DNA from: an uncultured Hyphomicrobiales bacterium
GTDB taxonomy: Bacteria; Pseudomonadota; Alphaproteobacteria; Rhizobiales; Beijerinckiaceae
Direction: 5' to 3'
DNA: 5,604 nucleotides
Assembly (NCBI GenBank): GCA_903918155.1
Contig: CAIXDD010000043.1
Span: 1 to 5,604 of the forward strand
A program made the position numbers and the translations under genes. Below are positions 5,044 to 5,604 of the stretch, in pieces; positions within the stretch are counted from its first letter, which is position 1; every line of letters starts with the position of its first letter. The notes beneath the pieces are model-generated. The model did no database searches. It worked only from the letters and a program-made list of their open reading frames with translations, and was not told where the DNA came from.

Positions 5044-5604
5044 ATGATGGCCAATCGGCACGAGATCAGCGCTTCCGACATCCTGCCGCTGCCCGAATAT
5101 ATGAAGGTGCGCGGCGAGACCCGCAAGAAAATCGCCGCGCTCAAGCGCAATCGGCGCGTGGACGTGGGCTCCCATGTCACCTTCTATTTCGAGAGCTGGG
5201 ACACGATGTGGCTCCAGGTCCAGGAAATGCTCTATATCGAAAAGGGCGGCGAGGAGCAGATCGCCGACGAGATCGCCGCATATAATCCTCTCGTGCCCAA
5301 CGGCCGCGAGCTGTGCGCGACCTTCATGATCGAGATCGACGATCCCGAGCGCCGCAAGCGCATCCTCGGCCGTCTCGGCGGCATCGAGGAGACGGCGTTC
5401 GTCAGCGTCAACGGCGAAAAAGTGCATGGCCGCGCGGAAGCCGATCAGGACCGCACGACCGCCGAAGGCAAGGCGTCGTCGGTGCAATTCGTGCACTTCA
5501 ACTTCACGCCCGCGCAGATCGAGGCGTTCAAGAAGCCGGGAGCGCAGGTCGTGGTCGGCTTCGATCACGAAAACTACAATCACATGTCGGTCCTGCCGGA
5601 AAGC
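5044..5604 (+). CDS. DUF3501 family protein, 3' end cut by window edge
   Basis: An open frame of 187 codons reaches the right edge without a stop; family members are about 190-200 residues, so only a few residues are missing. Features recognised as DUF3501-like are the N-terminal MANRHEISASDILPLPEY region, FYFESWDTMWLQVQEM (47-62), YNPLVPNGRELCATFMIEIDDPERR (80-104) and a C-terminal block rich in aromatic residues ending HENYNHM (175-181). There is no signal peptide or membrane segment. C91 is the only cysteine, so it is unlikely to carry an Fe-S cluster by itself. Two ATGs compete, 5044 and 5047; AGGA (5034-5037) sits six or nine bases before them. The biochemical function is unknown. Its place directly behind rubrerythrin and the CCG Fe-S protein suggests a shared role, perhaps as a partner or assembly factor. 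Confidence 0.88.
   Translation, partial: MMANRHEISASDILPLPEYMKVRGETRKKIAALKRNRRVDVGSHVTFYFESWDTMWLQVQEMLYIEKGGEEQIADEIAAYNPLVPNGRELCATFMIEIDDPERRKRILGRLGGIEETAFVSVNGEKVHGRAEADQDRTTAEGKASSVQFVHFNFTPAQIEAFKKPGAQVVVGFDHENYNHMSVLPES

Noticed and set aside
1..5604. CRISPR arrays, insertion sequences, tRNA or rRNA genes
   Set aside because: I saw no spaced direct repeats, no transposase frame and no tRNA-like folds; the window is ordinary chromosomal coding DNA.

Overview
The window is high-GC DNA with dense, third-position-GC-biased coding. It most likely comes from an alphaproteobacterium, plausibly of the Hyphomicrobiales. That placement is an inference from base composition, a 140-residue Ndk, CTTG-type promoters, and a rubrerythrin / cysteine-rich Fe-S protein / DUF3501 cluster; no taxonomic marker was searched.

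Layout. Positions 1-1273 (minus strand) hold the N-terminal 424 codons of a cytoplasmic molybdopterin (bis-MGD) oxidoreductase whose C-terminal part lies beyond the left edge. Upstream of it on the same strand is ndk (1387-1809), with its own promoter (1847-1875) and a strong intrinsic terminator (1330-1362) that separates the two genes. Divergent from ndk is oxyR (1996-2922), which keeps both redox cysteines at C199 and C208. A 223-nt intergenic region follows, then a plus-strand cluster: a short rubrerythrin without a rubredoxin domain (3146-3565), a two-cluster Fe-S protein with CCG-type domains (3656-4999), and a DUF3501 protein (5044 to the right edge, nearly complete).

How the genes fit together. 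A near-perfect tandem OxyR operator begins on the last base of the oxyR stop codon. Its arms are ATAG-N7-CTAT, N7, ATCG-N7-CTAT (2922-2958), and it lies ahead of the rubrerythrin cluster. This suggests that OxyR senses peroxide and switches on the three-gene cluster. The rubrerythrin would reduce H2O2 at its diiron site. Because it has no rubredoxin domain, the adjacent Fe-S/CCG protein is a natural candidate electron donor; the role of DUF3501 is unknown. Intergenic RNA hairpins (an attenuator-like terminator after rubrerythrin and a GNRA-capped stem at the Fe-S protein stop codon) could set the relative protein levels.

The most interesting part of the window is this candidate OxyR-controlled peroxide-reduction module. 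Its operator is seen directly; its electron path is inferred.
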